Positions 5,880-6,527 of a stretch of 6,527 nt of DNA are shown here, in pieces. The DNA lies in assembly GCA_934462775.1 (NCBI GenBank), contig CAKSIR010000128.1, positions 1 to 6,527 of the forward strand, read 5' to 3'. The stretch's first letter is position 1; each line of letters starts with the position of its first letter. The position numbers and the translations under genes are program-made. The stretch is from an uncultured Ruminiclostridium sp. (lineage in GTDB: Bacteria > Bacillota > Clostridia > Oscillospirales > Ruminococcaceae). The notes beneath the pieces were generated by a model, which had not been told where the DNA came from, did no database searches, and saw only the letters and a program-made list of their open reading frames with translations.

Positions 5880-6427
5880 GCAAAAACTCCTCCAAAAAAG
5901 CATTCAATATTGCATTTTGCGGGATAATTACGGCAATTGCCATAATTTCCATGTTTGCGTCGCTTATCCCCGCCATGACTTACGCATTGCCTGCAATTGC
6001 AGGACTGATTATCTGGACGGCAAGTATGCAGGTGAACCGAAAATGGGGTATCCTCTGCTATATTGCAGTTTCGATTCTTTCCTTTGTACTTGTGCCTGAA
6101 ATTGAGGCAAATATGTATCTGGTGCTGTTTTTCGGCTATTACCCGATTGTGCGGGATTTGCTTGATGTTATCAAGAATAAGCTCCTGCGCTTTCTGGTAA
6201 AGCTTGGAATTTTTAACACGGCGGTTATAATCGGCTTCAACATTCTTTCCCTTATCCTGCCTTTTGAGCAGCTTATCAGCGGCATGGAGGATTTCGGCGA
6301 ATACGCGGTGCTTGTGCTGTGGCTTGCGGCGAATGTGGCGTTTTTCTTCTATGATATGTGCCTTGACTCAATCCACTACGCGTATGACAGATGGCTTAAG
6401 CCTAAAATCAACAGATTATCCAAATAA
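5876..6427 (+). CDS. multi-pass membrane protein, unassigned (ECF S-component-like layout)
   Basis: This 183-residue protein has a short basic N-terminus (SKNSSKK) and five or six hydrophobic segments, roughly 11-30, 33-50, 57-74, 79-92, 104-128 and 143-162. Distinct conserved-looking stretches are IPAMTYALPAIAGL (31-44), FFGYYPIVRDLL (85-96) and FNTAVIIGFNIL (113-124). The C-terminus is basic and probably cytoplasmic. The size, six-helix pattern and a Pro/Gly-rich second helix resemble small substrate-binding membrane proteins such as ECF transporter S-components, but I see no motif proving that. The start overlaps the tyrA stop as ATGA, with GGAGG 6 bases upstream, so the two genes are translationally coupled. 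This suggests a shared need, perhaps transport related to aromatic metabolites, which is only inference. A general integral membrane protein of unknown function is the safe name. Confidence 0.8.
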   Translation: MSKNSSKKAFNIAFCGIITAIAIISMFASLIPAMTYALPAIAGLIIWTASMQVNRKWGILCYIAVSILSFVLVPEIEANMYLVLFFGYYPIVRDLLDVIKNKLLRFLVKLGIFNTAVIIGFNILSLILPFEQLISGMEDFGEYAVLVLWLAANVAFFFYDMCLDSIHYAYDRWLKPKINRLSK

Positions 6428-6429
6428 AT

Positions 6430-6455
6430 GCAGCCTGCACGATTGTGCAGGTTGC
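6430..6455 (+). terminator. hairpin after the membrane protein gene
   Basis: GCAGCCTGCAC (6430-6440) pairs with GTGCAGGTTGC (6445-6455) around GATT, with 10 Watson-Crick pairs and one G-T pair. It begins 3 bases after the TAA at 6425-6427. A U tract does not follow (TCAGCG), so on its own it is a poor intrinsic terminator. It may stabilise the 3' end or act together with the next hairpin. Confidence 0.55.
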
Positions 6456-6463
6456 TCAGCGTG

Positions 6464-6494
6464 TCGAAAAACGTGCCACCGGCACCTTTTTCGA
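6464..6494. repeat. second 3' hairpin with A- and T-rich outer arms, possible bidirectional terminator
   Basis: Outer arms TCGAAAAA (6464-6471) and TTTTTCGA (6487-6494) are perfect, a C-C mismatch follows, and inner arms GTGCC (6473-6477) and GGCAC (6481-6485) close around ACC. The GC-rich core with TTTTT on its right side and AAAAA on its left would look like a short intrinsic terminator in both directions. It could equally be an intergenic repeat unit. The rest of the window to 6527 shows no gene. Confidence 0.5.
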
Positions 6495-6527
6495 GGATTA
6501 TGTTGCGAAAACTATTCACTTGTGGGG

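Overview
The window looks like chromosomal DNA from a low-to-mid GC Gram-positive anaerobe of the Clostridia, probably near the Ruminococcaceae/Oscillospiraceae. This is inferred from A-purine-rich ribosome binding sites of the AAGGAG type, strong TTGACA/TTGAAA plus TATAAT promoters, protein style and gene order. No marker gene fixes the taxon. Five of the six genes have a recognisable family or a clear sorting signal; the sixth, a membrane protein, does not.

Left edge (1-211): a dense block of palindromes. Two perfect 37-bp direct repeats (10-46 and 120-156), each a near-perfect hairpin, enclose two further inverted repeats (41-72 and 74-120). No gene is seen here. A rho-independent terminator (181-206) on the minus strand follows and closes the first gene.

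Minus-strand block (212-4812): transcription runs right to left. It starts with a MarR-family repressor (4351-4812), followed by two half-transporters of a type IV ABC exporter (2640-4382 and 760-2640). The three genes overlap (32 nt, then 1 nt), so they form one translationally coupled operon. Residue substitutions show that the two ABC subunits form a heterodimer with one working and one degenerate ATP site. A small lipoprotein (212-667) lies downstream and has its own near-consensus promoter. The repressor promoter carries a TAACT-N6-AGTTA palindrome near the expected transcription start, which suggests autoregulation of the exporter operon.

Plus-strand block (5028-6427): across a 215-bp AT-rich divergent promoter region lie a TyrA-type prephenate dehydrogenase and, overlapping it by ATGA, a 183-residue multi-pass membrane protein that I cannot assign. 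Its layout recalls small substrate-binding membrane proteins such as ECF S-components, but this is only a resemblance. The promoter of the pair is close to consensus and leaves a leader of about 24 nt, too short for a T-box or peptide attenuator.

Right edge (6428-6527): two hairpins follow the last gene, the second with a T-rich descending arm. They are probably the transcript end, or part of an intergenic repeat that continues past the window.

Nothing here amounts to a clearly new biological system. The points most worth a second look are the composite palindromic element at the left edge, the asymmetric ATP sites, the MarR operator, and the tyrA-coupled membrane protein.
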